Below, one piece after another: positions 7,459-14,870 of a stretch of DNA of 64,000 bases; position 1 is the first letter of the stretch; each line of letters begins with the position of its first letter. The translations under genes and the position numbers were made by a program. A model generated the notes under the pieces. The model was not told the origin of the DNA. It ran no database searches and was given only the letters and a program-made list of their open reading frames with translations. This stretch comes from Ilumatobacteraceae bacterium (lineage in GTDB: Bacteria; Actinomycetota; Acidimicrobiia; Acidimicrobiales; Ilumatobacteraceae), in assembly GCA_025463305.1 (NCBI GenBank), contig JAOBWK010000081.1:62001-126000 (forward strand). Direction: 5' to 3'.

Positions 7459-8852
7459 GGCATTCGACGGCGGTGCGCGTCGGGGGCCTGGCCCTCGTCG
7501 GGATCAGCGTGCTCGGGGCGTGCAGCTCGTCGTCGAAGGGCGCGTCGTCGATCCCGCTGTCGACCGCGGTGGTGCCCACCACGGTGGCACCGACCACGCT
7601 CGGCACGTCGGCGGCGACCACCGCGACGACGACGGCGAGCGCCTCGGGGACGGCGTCATCCGTGCCGACGACGGCCGGTTCGACGCCGGCGACGACTCCG
7701 CCCACTGGTCCGGCGACGAACCCGACCGCCCCGACGACCACCGGCGCGACCGCAGACACCGTCGGGCCGACGTCCACGACGCCGGTCGATCCCGCCTCCA
7801 TCGCGTTCACCGAGATCGCCGACATGGACAGCCCGCTCGACCTCACGTTCCGCAACGGCGACGACGCGCTGTACCTCGTCAGCAAGCTCGGCTTCGTGGT
7901 CGCGATGCGCAACGGCGTCATCGATCCCACCAAGCTGCTCGACATCTCCGCCGATGTCTCCACCGGCAGCGAGCAGGGCCTGCTCGGCCTCACCTTCTCG
8001 GCCGACGGCAGCCACGCCTACATCGACGACACGAACGTCAAGGGCAACACCGAGATCACCGAGTACGCCGTTGGCGCTGACGGGGTGTTCGACCCGGCGT
8101 CGAAGCGGCTGATCCTCGAGATCGACCAGCCGTACCCGAACCACAACGGTGGCCAGGTCCGCATCGGCCCCGACGGCTTCCTGTACATCGGTATGGGCGA
8201 CGGCGGATCGGCCGACGATCCGGCGCGCAACGGCCAGCGCACCGACGTGCTGCTCGGCAAGATGCTGCGCATCGACCCGACGCCGAGCGGCGACTCCCAG
8301 TACACGATCCCCGCCGACAACCCGTACGTCGGCGTCGACAAGGCCCGCCCGGAGATCTTCTCGATCGGCCTGCGCAACCCGTTCCGCTACAGCTTCGACC
8401 GCGCCACCAACGATCTATGGATCGCCGATGTCGGCCAGGACAAGTGGGAGGAGGTCGACTTCGCGCCGGCGGCCACCGGCGGCGGCAAGGGCGACAACTT
8501 CGGTTGGAGCGCCTACGAGGCGACGCACTCGTTCAACCACGATCAGCGCGCTGACCCGCGCGTCGACCCCATCCACGAGTACGCGCACGGCGACCTCGGC
8601 TGCTCGATCTCCGGTGGCGTGCGCTACCGCGGCACCGCCATCCCGGCGCTCTACGGCTGGTACGTCTACGGCGACTACTGCAGCGGCCAGGTGCGCGCCT
8701 TCCCAGTGCTGCCCGACGGCACCGCCGGCGCCGAGGTCACCCTCGCCACCGGGCTCACCGGCATCAGCGAGGTGGCCCAGGGCCCCGACGGCGAGCTCTA
8801 CGTGCTGCGCGTCGACGACGGCAAGGTCATCGCCGTCCGCCCCGCCGGCTGA
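7455..8852 (+). CDS. PQQ-type glucose/sorbosone dehydrogenase-like lipoprotein
   Basis: 465 residues. A lipoprotein signal ends at Cys23 (SVLGAC), followed by a Ser/Thr/Pro-rich linker to about residue 115, then a six-bladed beta-propeller of the soluble glucose dehydrogenase/sorbosone dehydrogenase family. Typical segments are GLLGLTFSADG, NHNGGQVRIGPDGFLYIGMGDGG, GLRNPFRYSFD and DVGQDKWEEV; the His in YPNHNGGQ matches the catalytic His of the family. It is anchored outside the membrane and may oxidise sugars with PQQ. It overlaps tesB by ATGA, though the two functions seem unrelated. Confidence 0.85.
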   Translation: MRHSTAVRVGGLALVGISVLGACSSSSKGASSIPLSTAVVPTTVAPTTLGTSAATTATTTASASGTASSVPTTAGSTPATTPPTGPATNPTAPTTTGATADTVGPTSTTPVDPASIAFTEIADMDSPLDLTFRNGDDALYLVSKLGFVVAMRNGVIDPTKLLDISADVSTGSEQGLLGLTFSADGSHAYIDDTNVKGNTEITEYAVGADGVFDPASKRLILEIDQPYPNHNGGQVRIGPDGFLYIGMGDGGSADDPARNGQRTDVLLGKMLRIDPTPSGDSQYTIPADNPYVGVDKARPEIFSIGLRNPFRYSFDRATNDLWIADVGQDKWEEVDFAPAATGGGKGDNFGWSAYEATHSFNHDQRADPRVDPIHEYAHGDLGCSISGGVRYRGTAIPALYGWYVYGDYCSGQVRAFPVLPDGTAGAEVTLATGLTGISEVAQGPDGELYVLRVDDGKVIAVRPAG

Positions 8853-8861
8853 CCTCGCCAC

Positions 8862-8966
8862 TCACTGCACGCGTGATGTCGTCCCACAGACGACATCACG
8901 CGGTCAGACGTCCGGCGCGATTTCACTGCACGCGTGATGTCGTCCCACAGACGACATCACGCGGTC
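8862..8966. repeat. Two direct copies of a long perfect palindrome (bidirectional terminator candidate)
   Basis: A 44-bp unit at 8862-8905 is repeated at 8923-8966, period 61 bp. Each unit contains a perfect 14-bp stem with a 5-base CCACA loop (arms 8870-8883/8889-8902 and 8931-8944/8950-8963). They fill the gap between the convergent sugar dehydrogenase and RNB genes. No T-tract follows. The leading GCACGCGTGA recurs in the repeats at 16.1-16.25 kb. Confidence 0.85.
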
Positions 8967-8973
8967 GGACGCG

Positions 8974-10377
8974 TCAGGACACCCGCTCGAACGTGACGGT
9001 TCGCTTGGCCGGATCGGCGGACACGAGCCGCACGGTGAGCGCATCACCCGGTTCGACGCTGTGCGCGCTGACGCGGGCGACGACCGCGGGGTCGCTGAGC
9101 TGGATGCGCGCCCCACGGTCGTCGACGTCGGTGACCACCACGTCGAACGTCGTGCCCTCGCTGCCCTGCAGCGCGATCGCCTCGACCATGTCGATGACCG
9201 CGCGCTCGACCCGCGACGACCGGGCATCGGCCTTGTCCATCACGTCGGGCAGCCGAGCGAAGGCGGCCTGCACGTGGTCGGGCACCGGCGAGCCGTTGGC
9301 GACCGCGAGCGCGGCCTCCACGACGGAGCGGTCGGCCAGACGCCGCAGCGGGGCGGTGGCATGGCAGTACGTGGCTGCCATCGCCGAGTGCCATGGCACG
9401 ACGCCCTCGGTGTACGGCGCGTAGTCGGCACCGCCCCCGGCCCGACGCACCGCCATGAGGAACGCCGCCTGTTTGGGCTCGTTCGGATCGAGCGTGCGTT
9501 GGAACGCGCCGAGCGGAGTGCCGTCGGGCCACGTCAACCCGAGCCCCGTGGCGGTGTAGCGGAGGCGCTTCACGCTGCGCTCGTCGGGCTCGGCCATCAC
9601 CCGGAACAGCCCGGTCTTGTGCGCGAACAGCAGATCGGCGACGGCGAGGTTGGTGGCCAGCGACATCGCTGCGTTCGAGTCCTCGTTGCTCAACCGCGGG
9701 CGGAACACGAGGCGGAAGCCCCCGTTGCCATCGGGCTCGACCTCCTGCTCCGGCGCCTCCACCCGGCTCGCGCCGCGGCGATCCTCGGCGGCGGTGATGC
9801 GCGCGGCGAACTCGTCGAACTGCGCCGGCAGGTCGGCCGCCGTCGCGGTCTCGTACGCGAGCTTGGCCCGGCTGCGGATGATGGCCCGCTCGACGCCGTC
9901 GAGCACGGCTGCGCCGCTGCTGTCGACCCGCACGACGAACACCACGGCCGGGCGCGGGCCGTCGGGCAGCAGGCTGACCGCGCCCTCCGACATCGACGGC
10001 GGGTACACCCCGGCGCGGCCGTCGGGCAGGTAGATCGTGACGCCACGAGTCCACGCCTCGGTGTCGAGCACGCCGCCCGGTTCGACGAACCACGGCACGT
10101 CGGCGATCGCGTAGCGCAGGATCAGGTCGTCGCCGCTGCCCTGCTCGATCAGGAACGCCTGATCGAGATCGGTGCTGGAGGCCGGGTCGAGGGTGACGAA
10201 GCCGAGGTCGGTGCGGTCGATGTGCTGGTCGGTGAACGGCTGCCGCACCGCCGTCGCCGCGGCGGCGAGCACCGGCTGGGGGAACGACGTCGGCACGTCG
10301 TTCTCGGTGCGGATCTGATCGAAGCCGCGGCTGAACTCAGCGAGCGCTGCGGCGGGGAGGACGACGACCTTGGCCAT
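8974..10377 (-). CDS. RNB-domain exoribonuclease (RNase II/R-like)
   Basis: 467 residues, shorter than RNase II or R. It has no recognisable N-terminal cold-shock domains, one RNB catalytic domain and a short C-terminal S1-like tail (TTFDVVVTDVDDRGARIQL). The active-site motif reads LDPASSTDLDQAF: three of the four metal-binding Asp are kept and the fourth is Gln, as in other actinobacterial RNB proteins I recall. Downstream are ADVPWFV and HATAPLRRLADR, the conserved substrate-channel elements. It degrades RNA 3' to 5' in the cytoplasm. The start at ATG 10377 is followed directly by the conserved protein; longer versions run into a repeat-rich gap. Confidence 0.87.
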   Translation of the reverse strand: MAKVVVLPAAALAEFSRGFDQIRTENDVPTSFPQPVLAAAATAVRQPFTDQHIDRTDLGFVTLDPASSTDLDQAFLIEQGSGDDLILRYAIADVPWFVEPGGVLDTEAWTRGVTIYLPDGRAGVYPPSMSEGAVSLLPDGPRPAVVFVVRVDSSGAAVLDGVERAIIRSRAKLAYETATAADLPAQFDEFAARITAAEDRRGASRVEAPEQEVEPDGNGGFRLVFRPRLSNEDSNAAMSLATNLAVADLLFAHKTGLFRVMAEPDERSVKRLRYTATGLGLTWPDGTPLGAFQRTLDPNEPKQAAFLMAVRRAGGGADYAPYTEGVVPWHSAMAATYCHATAPLRRLADRSVVEAALAVANGSPVPDHVQAAFARLPDVMDKADARSSRVERAVIDMVEAIALQGSEGTTFDVVVTDVDDRGARIQLSDPAVVARVSAHSVEPGDALTVRLVSADPAKRTVTFERVS

Positions 10378-10467
10378 CAGGAATCCGTCTCGCAGTGACG
10401 GGAGCGGGGTAGGGCGCGGAGGGCTATCACGCGGGCACGGTACCCCGCCGGCCGAACCGCCAGCCGT

Positions 10468-10522
10468 GTCGTGACGCCCGGTCGTGATGCCCAGGTCGTG
10501 ATGCCCAGGTAGTGATGCCCGG
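10468..10522. repeat. Four-unit 14-bp minisatellite
   Basis: GTCGTGATGCCCAG repeats in tandem: a variant 13-mer (10468-10480), two identical units (10481-10494, 10495-10508) and a variant (10509-10522). It lies in the gap between the divergent RNB gene and the small membrane-peptide gene, where it could alter promoter spacing. No coding potential is apparent. Confidence 0.85.
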
Positions 10523-10588
10523 AACAGAGCGCAGTGTCTCAGCGGACGAGATGCGGGGTAACGCTCCTCCGGTCGAAAGGAGCTCCGC

Positions 10589-10684
10589 ATGCTTCCCATG
10601 TTCGCAGCTGGTATCTACATCGGAGGAGGAGCACTCGTGCTCATCCTCATCGTGCTCCTGCTGATCGTGCTCGCCCGACGCTGA
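10589..10684 (+). CDS. 31-residue single-pass membrane peptide
   Basis: ATG 10589 to TGA 10682-10684 encodes 31 residues: a short MLPMFAAGIYIGGG start, a hydrophobic helix rich in Leu, Ile and Val (about residues 15-29), and a terminal Arg-Arg. A strong Shine-Dalgarno sequence, AAAGGAG, lies 6 bases upstream, rare in this window and the main reason to believe the gene is real. The helix would insert in the membrane with the arginines inside. It lies between the RNB gene and mreB and is convergent with mreB. Function is unknown; it resembles small hydrophobic peptides often missed in actinobacterial annotation. Confidence 0.65.
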   Translation: MLPMFAAGIYIGGGALVLILIVLLLIVLARR

Positions 10685-10704
10685 GAACGTGGGCCGGACG
10701 GGTC

Positions 10705-11709
10705 CTAGCGACGAGCGCCCATGAACATGCCCTTGAGCGCCTCGTAGTGCTCGATGCAGTGACCTGCGCCGAGCACGACGGCCTCGAGCGGCATCGGCGA
10801 CATCCGCACCGGCACGCGGGTCTCGCGCTCGATCCGCTGGGCCAAGCCACGCAGCAGGCCACCGCCGCCGACGAGGTACATGCCCCGCACCAGGAAGTCC
10901 TGGGCCAGCTCGGGCGGCGCCTTGGCGAGGCAGCGCACCACCGAGGCGACGATGCTGGAGACGACATCGTCGATCGCGAACCGGATCTCCTCCGGCGCGA
11001 GCAGGACGGTCTTGGGCAGGCCGCTCATCAGATCGCGGCCGCGGACCTCGGCCTCGTTCTCGTCGCCGATCGCGTCGGCCGAGCCGATGGCGACCTTGAT
11101 CTCCTCCGCGGTGCGCTCGCCGATGGCGATGCCGTGCTCGCGGCGCACGTAGTTCTGGATGGCGGCGTCGATGTCGAACGATCCGACGCGCACGGCCTCG
11201 AGCGCCACGACGCCACCGAGGCTGATGACGGCGGTCTCGCTCGTGCCGCCGCCGATGTCGATGACCATGTTGCCGACGGGCTCGTCGATCGGGAGGTCGG
11301 CTCCGATGGCCGCTGCCATCGGCTGCTCGATCAGCTGCGCATCAGCAGCACCGGCGCGGCGGGCCGCATCGGTGACCGCGCGGCGCTCCACCTCGGTGAT
11401 GGCCGACGGCACGCAGATGACGACCTTCGGGCGGGTGAACCGGCTGACGCCGACGCGCTGCAGCAGCAGGCGGATCATCCGCTCGGTGATCTCGAAGTCG
11501 GTGATGGCGCCGCCGCGCAGCGGGCGGACGGCGACGATGTAGCCGGGCGTGCGGCCGATCATCTGCCAGGCCTCACGACCGGTGGCGAGCACCTCGCCCG
11601 TCTGGCGGTTGAGCGCGATGACGGACGGCTCGTTGAGCACGATGCCGCGACCCTTCATGTACACCAGGGTGTTCGCGGTACCGAGGTCGATCGCGAGGTC
11701 GCGCGCCAT
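10705..11709 (-). CDS. mreB: MreB-like rod-shape-determining actin homologue
   Basis: 334 residues with the actin/Hsp70 ATPase landmarks: phosphate-1 loop AIDLGTANTLVY, connect-1 segment VCVPSAITEVERRAV, phosphate-2 VIDIGGGTSETAV and adenosine motif YLVGGGGLLRGL. MreB forms membrane-bound filaments that guide lateral wall synthesis. No mreC, mreD, rodA or pbp2 follows, so it is away from the usual cluster. It begins 2 bases after the upstream small gene and so lies in an operon with it and moaE. The N-terminus is shorter than that of E. coli MreB. Confidence 0.9.
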   Translation of the reverse strand: MARDLAIDLGTANTLVYMKGRGIVLNEPSVIALNRQTGEVLATGREAWQMIGRTPGYIVAVRPLRGGAITDFEITERMIRLLLQRVGVSRFTRPKVVICVPSAITEVERRAVTDAARRAGAADAQLIEQPMAAAIGADLPIDEPVGNMVIDIGGGTSETAVISLGGVVALEAVRVGSFDIDAAIQNYVRREHGIAIGERTAEEIKVAIGSADAIGDENEAEVRGRDLMSGLPKTVLLAPEEIRFAIDDVVSSIVASVVRCLAKAPPELAQDFLVRGMYLVGGGGLLRGLAQRIERETRVPVRMSPMPLEAVVLGAGHCIEHYEALKGMFMGARR

Positions 11710-11711
11710 CG

Positions 11712-11906
11712 CTACTTGCCCTTGCCCGTGTCGCGGGCGTTCTGGACGCGGTCGATGACCTCGCGCCGGGCCTCGGGCGACAGTGCATCGATGTGCCGGC
11801 GGAACGAGGCCACGCCGTCGACAGGACGGCGCCGAGCGTTGATCCGGATGAACGCCAGGGTCAGGACCACGATGGCGAAGATGATGAGGATGAGGGCGAT
11901 GATCAC
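11712..11906 (-). CDS. Small single-pass membrane protein
   Basis: 64 residues from a GTG in a GTGA overlap with the moaE stop. Residues 1-20 form a membrane helix (MIIALILIIFAIVVLTLAF), followed by a basic cytoplasmic part, INARRRPVDGVASFRRHIDALSPEARREV, rich in Arg and predicted helical. It sits between moaE and mreB with overlaps or gaps of a few bases, so all three are likely made together. No known family is recognised. Adjacency to mreB makes a morphogenesis role possible, but that is a guess. Confidence 0.7.
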   Translation of the reverse strand: MIIALILIIFAIVVLTLAFIRINARRRPVDGVASFRRHIDALSPEARREVIDRVQNARDTGKGK

Positions 11907-12409
11907 AGAACGCGCTCGCCAGGAGCCGCGCTGGACGGGCCCGCCACGGATGCGGCCGCCGTCAACGACTGTGCGCCGGTGCCCCAGTCGGCACCACCCT
12001 CCCAGACCTCGTGCTTCCAGATCGGCACGCTCGCTTTGAGCGCATCGATCGCGAAGCGGCCGGCCTCGAACGCCTCCGGACGGTGTGGCGAGGACACGAC
12101 GACGATGACCGAGCTCTCCCCGACGACCAGCAACCCGGTGCGGTGGAGCATCACGACGGCGCCGATGTCGGGCCAGCGACGGCGCAGCTCGCCCTCGATC
12201 TCGCGGAGCTTGTCCTCGGCCTGTTCCTCGTACGCCTCGTACGTGAGGGTCTGCACGCCGTCGCGGCCGTCGGCGTGGTCGCGCACGGTGCCGGAGAACA
12301 GCACGACGGCACCGCAACCGGGGCGAACCGACCATTCATAGGCCAGACCCACGGGCAGCACGTCCGCGGTGAGGCCGATCCAGGTGTTGCCATCGGCCGG
12401 TGCATGCAT
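11903..12409 (-). CDS. moaE: Molybdopterin synthase catalytic subunit
   Basis: 168 residues. Conserved MoaE segments are CGAVVLFSGTVRDH, LTYEAYEEQA, GAVVMLHRTGLLVVGESSVIVVVSSPHR and VPIWKHEVWEGG, the last carrying a catalytic-site Lys. MoaE with MoaD inserts two sulphurs into precursor Z to make molybdopterin. ATG 12409 is chosen over ATG 12418 because TACGAT (complement of 12416-12421) overlaps the latter and lies 6 bases before 12409, the leaderless pattern of this genome. No moaD or other moa gene is nearby. The C-terminus carries an extra Ala/Ser-rich tail of about 20 residues. Confidence 0.9.
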   Translation of the reverse strand: MHAPADGNTWIGLTADVLPVGLAYEWSVRPGCGAVVLFSGTVRDHADGRDGVQTLTYEAYEEQAEDKLREIEGELRRRWPDIGAVVMLHRTGLLVVGESSVIVVVSSPHRPEAFEAGRFAIDALKASVPIWKHEVWEGGADWGTGAQSLTAAASVAGPSSAAPGERVL

Positions 12410-12415
12410 CGCTGG

Positions 12416-12421
12416 CATCGT
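12416..12421 (-). promoter_or_regulatory. -10 hexamer for moaE
   Basis: Minus-strand TACGAT lies 6 bases before ATG 12409 and covers the alternative ATG 12418, which it therefore argues against. Confidence 0.45.
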
Positions 12422-12501
12422 AGCCGTGCCCCGGGCCGTTACCCATCGGTGGCGTGACGAGCGTCCACGCCGCGCGACGTCCATGGGCGGGCGCACTTCA
12501 C

Positions 12502-12507
12502 TACCAT
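12502..12507 (+). promoter_or_regulatory. -10 hexamer for the HtrA-like gene
   Basis: TACCAT lies 9 bases before GTG 12517. A weaker TACCCA lies 8 bases before the alternative GTG 12454, so both starts have a candidate. Confidence 0.4.
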
Positions 12508-12516
12508 CTCCTCCTC

Positions 12517-13809
12517 GTGGAGCGCGGTGAGTGGGAAGACGATCCTGAGTACCCCCACGCGCCTCTGCCTGCCCACGAGCGCACCTGGCGTCACCCGTCC
12601 GAGCAGGGCGCCACGCACTGGGTGCAATCCGAGCCGCCGCTCGTCGTCGGCCGGGGCCTGTCCGTCGCCACCGGCACCGTCGGCGTGGTGCTGGCCGTCG
12701 GGCTGCTGTGGCTGATGATCCCGCACGACAACAAGGGCGGCGGCGTCTCGGTCGAATCGAGCACATCGGTGCGCACCGCGGCGACGGAGACCATCACGTC
12801 CCGCCAGCCCACCACGCTCCTCGCGTCGTCGCCGGTCGATCGCTCGAGCGCCCCCGTCACCACCGAAGCCGCGATCACGACAGCGATCGTCACGACGGCG
12901 CCCACGCCGAGCACGATCCGCCCGACGACGGCGCCCGCACCGTCCACGTCCACGGCCGGGTCGACGTCGGGATCCGCGAACGCCGGATCGAGCGCACCGA
13001 CGGATCCCGTCACCACCCCCACGGCGCCGGCGAGCACCGATGACTCCACACCGCCGCCGGTCGTCGAGACCGCCGCCGGCTCGGCGCTGGCCGTCGCCTT
13101 GACCGACAGCCACTACGTCGCGGCCACGGCCGCCGCGGTCGGCAACCAGTCGTCGATGCAGGTGCAGCTGCCGTCGGGCGACATGGTGCTGGGCTCCGTC
13201 GTCAGCGTCGACAGCACGTCCGGCATCGCCGTGCTCTCCGTGCCCGTCGATGTGCAGATCAGCCCGATCGCACCCAGTCAGCGTGCACTGCCGACGGACT
13301 CCGCTGTCGTCATGGCCCCGCAGCCGACGCCCGTCAGCGTGTGGCGCGGCAGCACGGGTGAGCTGCTCAGCTCCGATCCGTCCGTTCCGGTGCCCGAGGG
13401 CTCGCTCGTGCTCGACACCGACAACCGGCTCATCGGCATGTGCACGTCCGGTGCCGACGGCATCCACGTGCTCGACGCGGCAGCGCTGCTCGATGCGATC
13501 AACAGAGCGATCGCCAGCCAGAAGCCGGTGTGGCTCGGGTTGCACATCGGCGTGGCCGACAACGGCGACCTGACGGTGGTCGAGGTCAGCTCGGGTGGGC
13601 CGGCCGAAGGCGCCGGCATCGTCGCGGGTTCGGTCGTTCGGGCCATCGATGGTCAGGCGGTGCAGGGCACCGACGGCCTCGACGCACTGCACGCGAGCGT
13701 CATGGCCCACCATCCCGGCGACACCGTCACGCTCTCCGTGGTGGCACCCGGGGCCACCGATCCAACCGACGTGGCCGTGACGCTGGTGGCCAACCCCGGC
13801 TCGTTCTAG
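12517..13809 (+). CDS. Membrane-anchored HtrA-like PDZ protein lacking protease residues
   Basis: 430 residues from GTG 12517 (GTG 12454 is an alternative). The N-terminus has HERTWRHPSEQG, a motif of actinobacterial PDZ/trypsin-like membrane proteins; a membrane helix follows at about residues 45-65, then a Ser/Thr/Pro linker to about 180, a degenerate trypsin-like domain and a C-terminal PDZ domain (GLHIGVADNGDLTVVEVSSGGPAEGAGI). Where HtrA has His, Asp and Ser, this protein reads VAATAAAVG, TSGIAVLSV and EGSLVLDTDN, so no triad is left. It probably binds rather than cuts exported proteins. Its stop overlaps that of the convergent SDR gene by 4 bases. Confidence 0.78.
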   Translation: MERGEWEDDPEYPHAPLPAHERTWRHPSEQGATHWVQSEPPLVVGRGLSVATGTVGVVLAVGLLWLMIPHDNKGGGVSVESSTSVRTAATETITSRQPTTLLASSPVDRSSAPVTTEAAITTAIVTTAPTPSTIRPTTAPAPSTSTAGSTSGSANAGSSAPTDPVTTPTAPASTDDSTPPPVVETAAGSALAVALTDSHYVAATAAAVGNQSSMQVQLPSGDMVLGSVVSVDSTSGIAVLSVPVDVQISPIAPSQRALPTDSAVVMAPQPTPVSVWRGSTGELLSSDPSVPVPEGSLVLDTDNRLIGMCTSGADGIHVLDAAALLDAINRAIASQKPVWLGLHIGVADNGDLTVVEVSSGGPAEGAGIVAGSVVRAIDGQAVQGTDGLDALHASVMAHHPGDTVTLSVVAPGATDPTDVAVTLVANPGSF

Positions 13810-14828
13810 CGGCGCTGCACCCGTCGCACGATCGCGACGATCGCTGCTGCGAGGCCCACTGAAGCGCCCACCATCGCGCCGAGCGACAGCTCCTGCTTGC
13901 GCTTCGGTGTGATCATCGTCCACCACTTGGCCTCGGTGCCCTCGACGTACGCCTGCTCGTTGGTGACGGTGGGCCGCCAGCCCCGCGCCTTGAGGCGGTC
14001 GTTGGCCACCAGCCATGGCGACTTGGTGTAGCTGCGCAGACCGGGCGGGATCGGCCCGCGCTGGAAGCGCCAGCGCATCTTCGACACGACCTCGGCGACG
14101 CGATCGGGGAGCTTGATCTTCGGCGCCGAGCCGGCCAGGGCACGCACCCGCTCACCCGCCACCCAGCCGTCGGGGGCGACGTTGAACACGCCGTCGAGCC
14201 GCTCCTGGATCGCGAGCACCACGGCAGCGGCGAGGTCGTCGAGGTGGAGGAACTGCGCCCCGGGATCGTCCTCGCCGGAGCGCTGGCCCATGCCTGCCGC
14301 GAGTGCACGGGCGAGCCCGGACGTGCCGTCGGCGGCCATCGTCACCACCGGGCGCAGGACGGTGGCGGTGCGACCGGGAGCGCTCGTGCGCCAGTCGTCG
14401 ACCATCTGCTCGACCGCCGCGAGCTGCCGCGCGAACACGAAGTCGAGATCGGGGCGCAGGGCTGCGTCCTCGGTGAGCGGCACCGGGTTGTTCGCCCAGG
14501 CGCCGTAGACCATCGCCGACGACACGAGGACGAGGTGACGCACGTCGTGGTGCCGGGCGAGCTCGAGCAGCGCGGCCACACCCGTGGTGGCGCTCTCCCG
14601 CCGGCGCGCCCGCGCGTCGTGATCGCCGGCCGCGAGGTGGACGGCGACGGGCACCGACGAGGCGTCGTCGACGGTGGACGCGGGCGACAGGATCTCGTAG
14701 CCGCCGAGGTTCTGCAGCGTCGCCACGACACGGGCACCGAGGTTGCTCTCGGTGGCGGTCACGAGCACCGGCACGGGGGCCGGGCGCGGCGAGCCGGCGA
14801 GGGTCGGCGTCGCCTCGTGGGTGGTCAC
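13806..14828 (-). CDS. NAD-dependent epimerase/dehydratase-like SDR with C-terminal membrane anchor
   Basis: 340 residues from GTG 14828. An extended-SDR Rossmann fold can be followed: LVTATESNLGARVVATL (glycine loop degenerate, first Gly missing), VHLAAGDHD, LVLVSSAMVYG, and FLHLDDLAAAVVLAI with FNVAPDGWVAGERV near the C-terminal half. The usual Y-x3-K is unclear. The end has a hydrophobic helix (LGAMVGASVGLAAAIVAIV) followed by RRVQRR, a tail anchor with basic residues inside. TAACGT (complement of 14837-14842) lies 8 bases before the start. Substrate unknown; the degenerate loop raises doubt about catalysis. Confidence 0.75.
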   Translation of the reverse strand: MTTHEATPTLAGSPRPAPVPVLVTATESNLGARVVATLQNLGGYEILSPASTVDDASSVPVAVHLAAGDHDARARRRESATTGVAALLELARHHDVRHLVLVSSAMVYGAWANNPVPLTEDAALRPDLDFVFARQLAAVEQMVDDWRTSAPGRTATVLRPVVTMAADGTSGLARALAAGMGQRSGEDDPGAQFLHLDDLAAAVVLAIQERLDGVFNVAPDGWVAGERVRALAGSAPKIKLPDRVAEVVSKMRWRFQRGPIPPGLRSYTKSPWLVANDRLKARGWRPTVTNEQAYVEGTEAKWWTMITPKRKQELSLGAMVGASVGLAAAIVAIVRRVQRR

Positions 14829-14836
14829 CCGGCCGA

Positions 14837-14863
14837 CGTTAACCGTTCCCCAACCCGTAGCAT
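14837..14863. promoter_or_regulatory. Divergent -10 hexamers for the SDR and DUF2342 genes
   Basis: Minus-strand TAACGT (14842-14837) lies 8 bases before GTG 14828, and plus-strand TAGCAT (14858-14863) lies 7 bases before ATG 14871. The whole divergent gap is 42 bp, so the two promoters must share upstream sequence. Both would give leaderless mRNAs. Confidence 0.45.
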
Positions 14864-14870
14864 CTGCGGT

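Noticed and set aside
8862..8966. CRISPR array
   Set aside because: Only two units, period 61, the units are palindromes and the single spacer is 17 bp; no cas genes.
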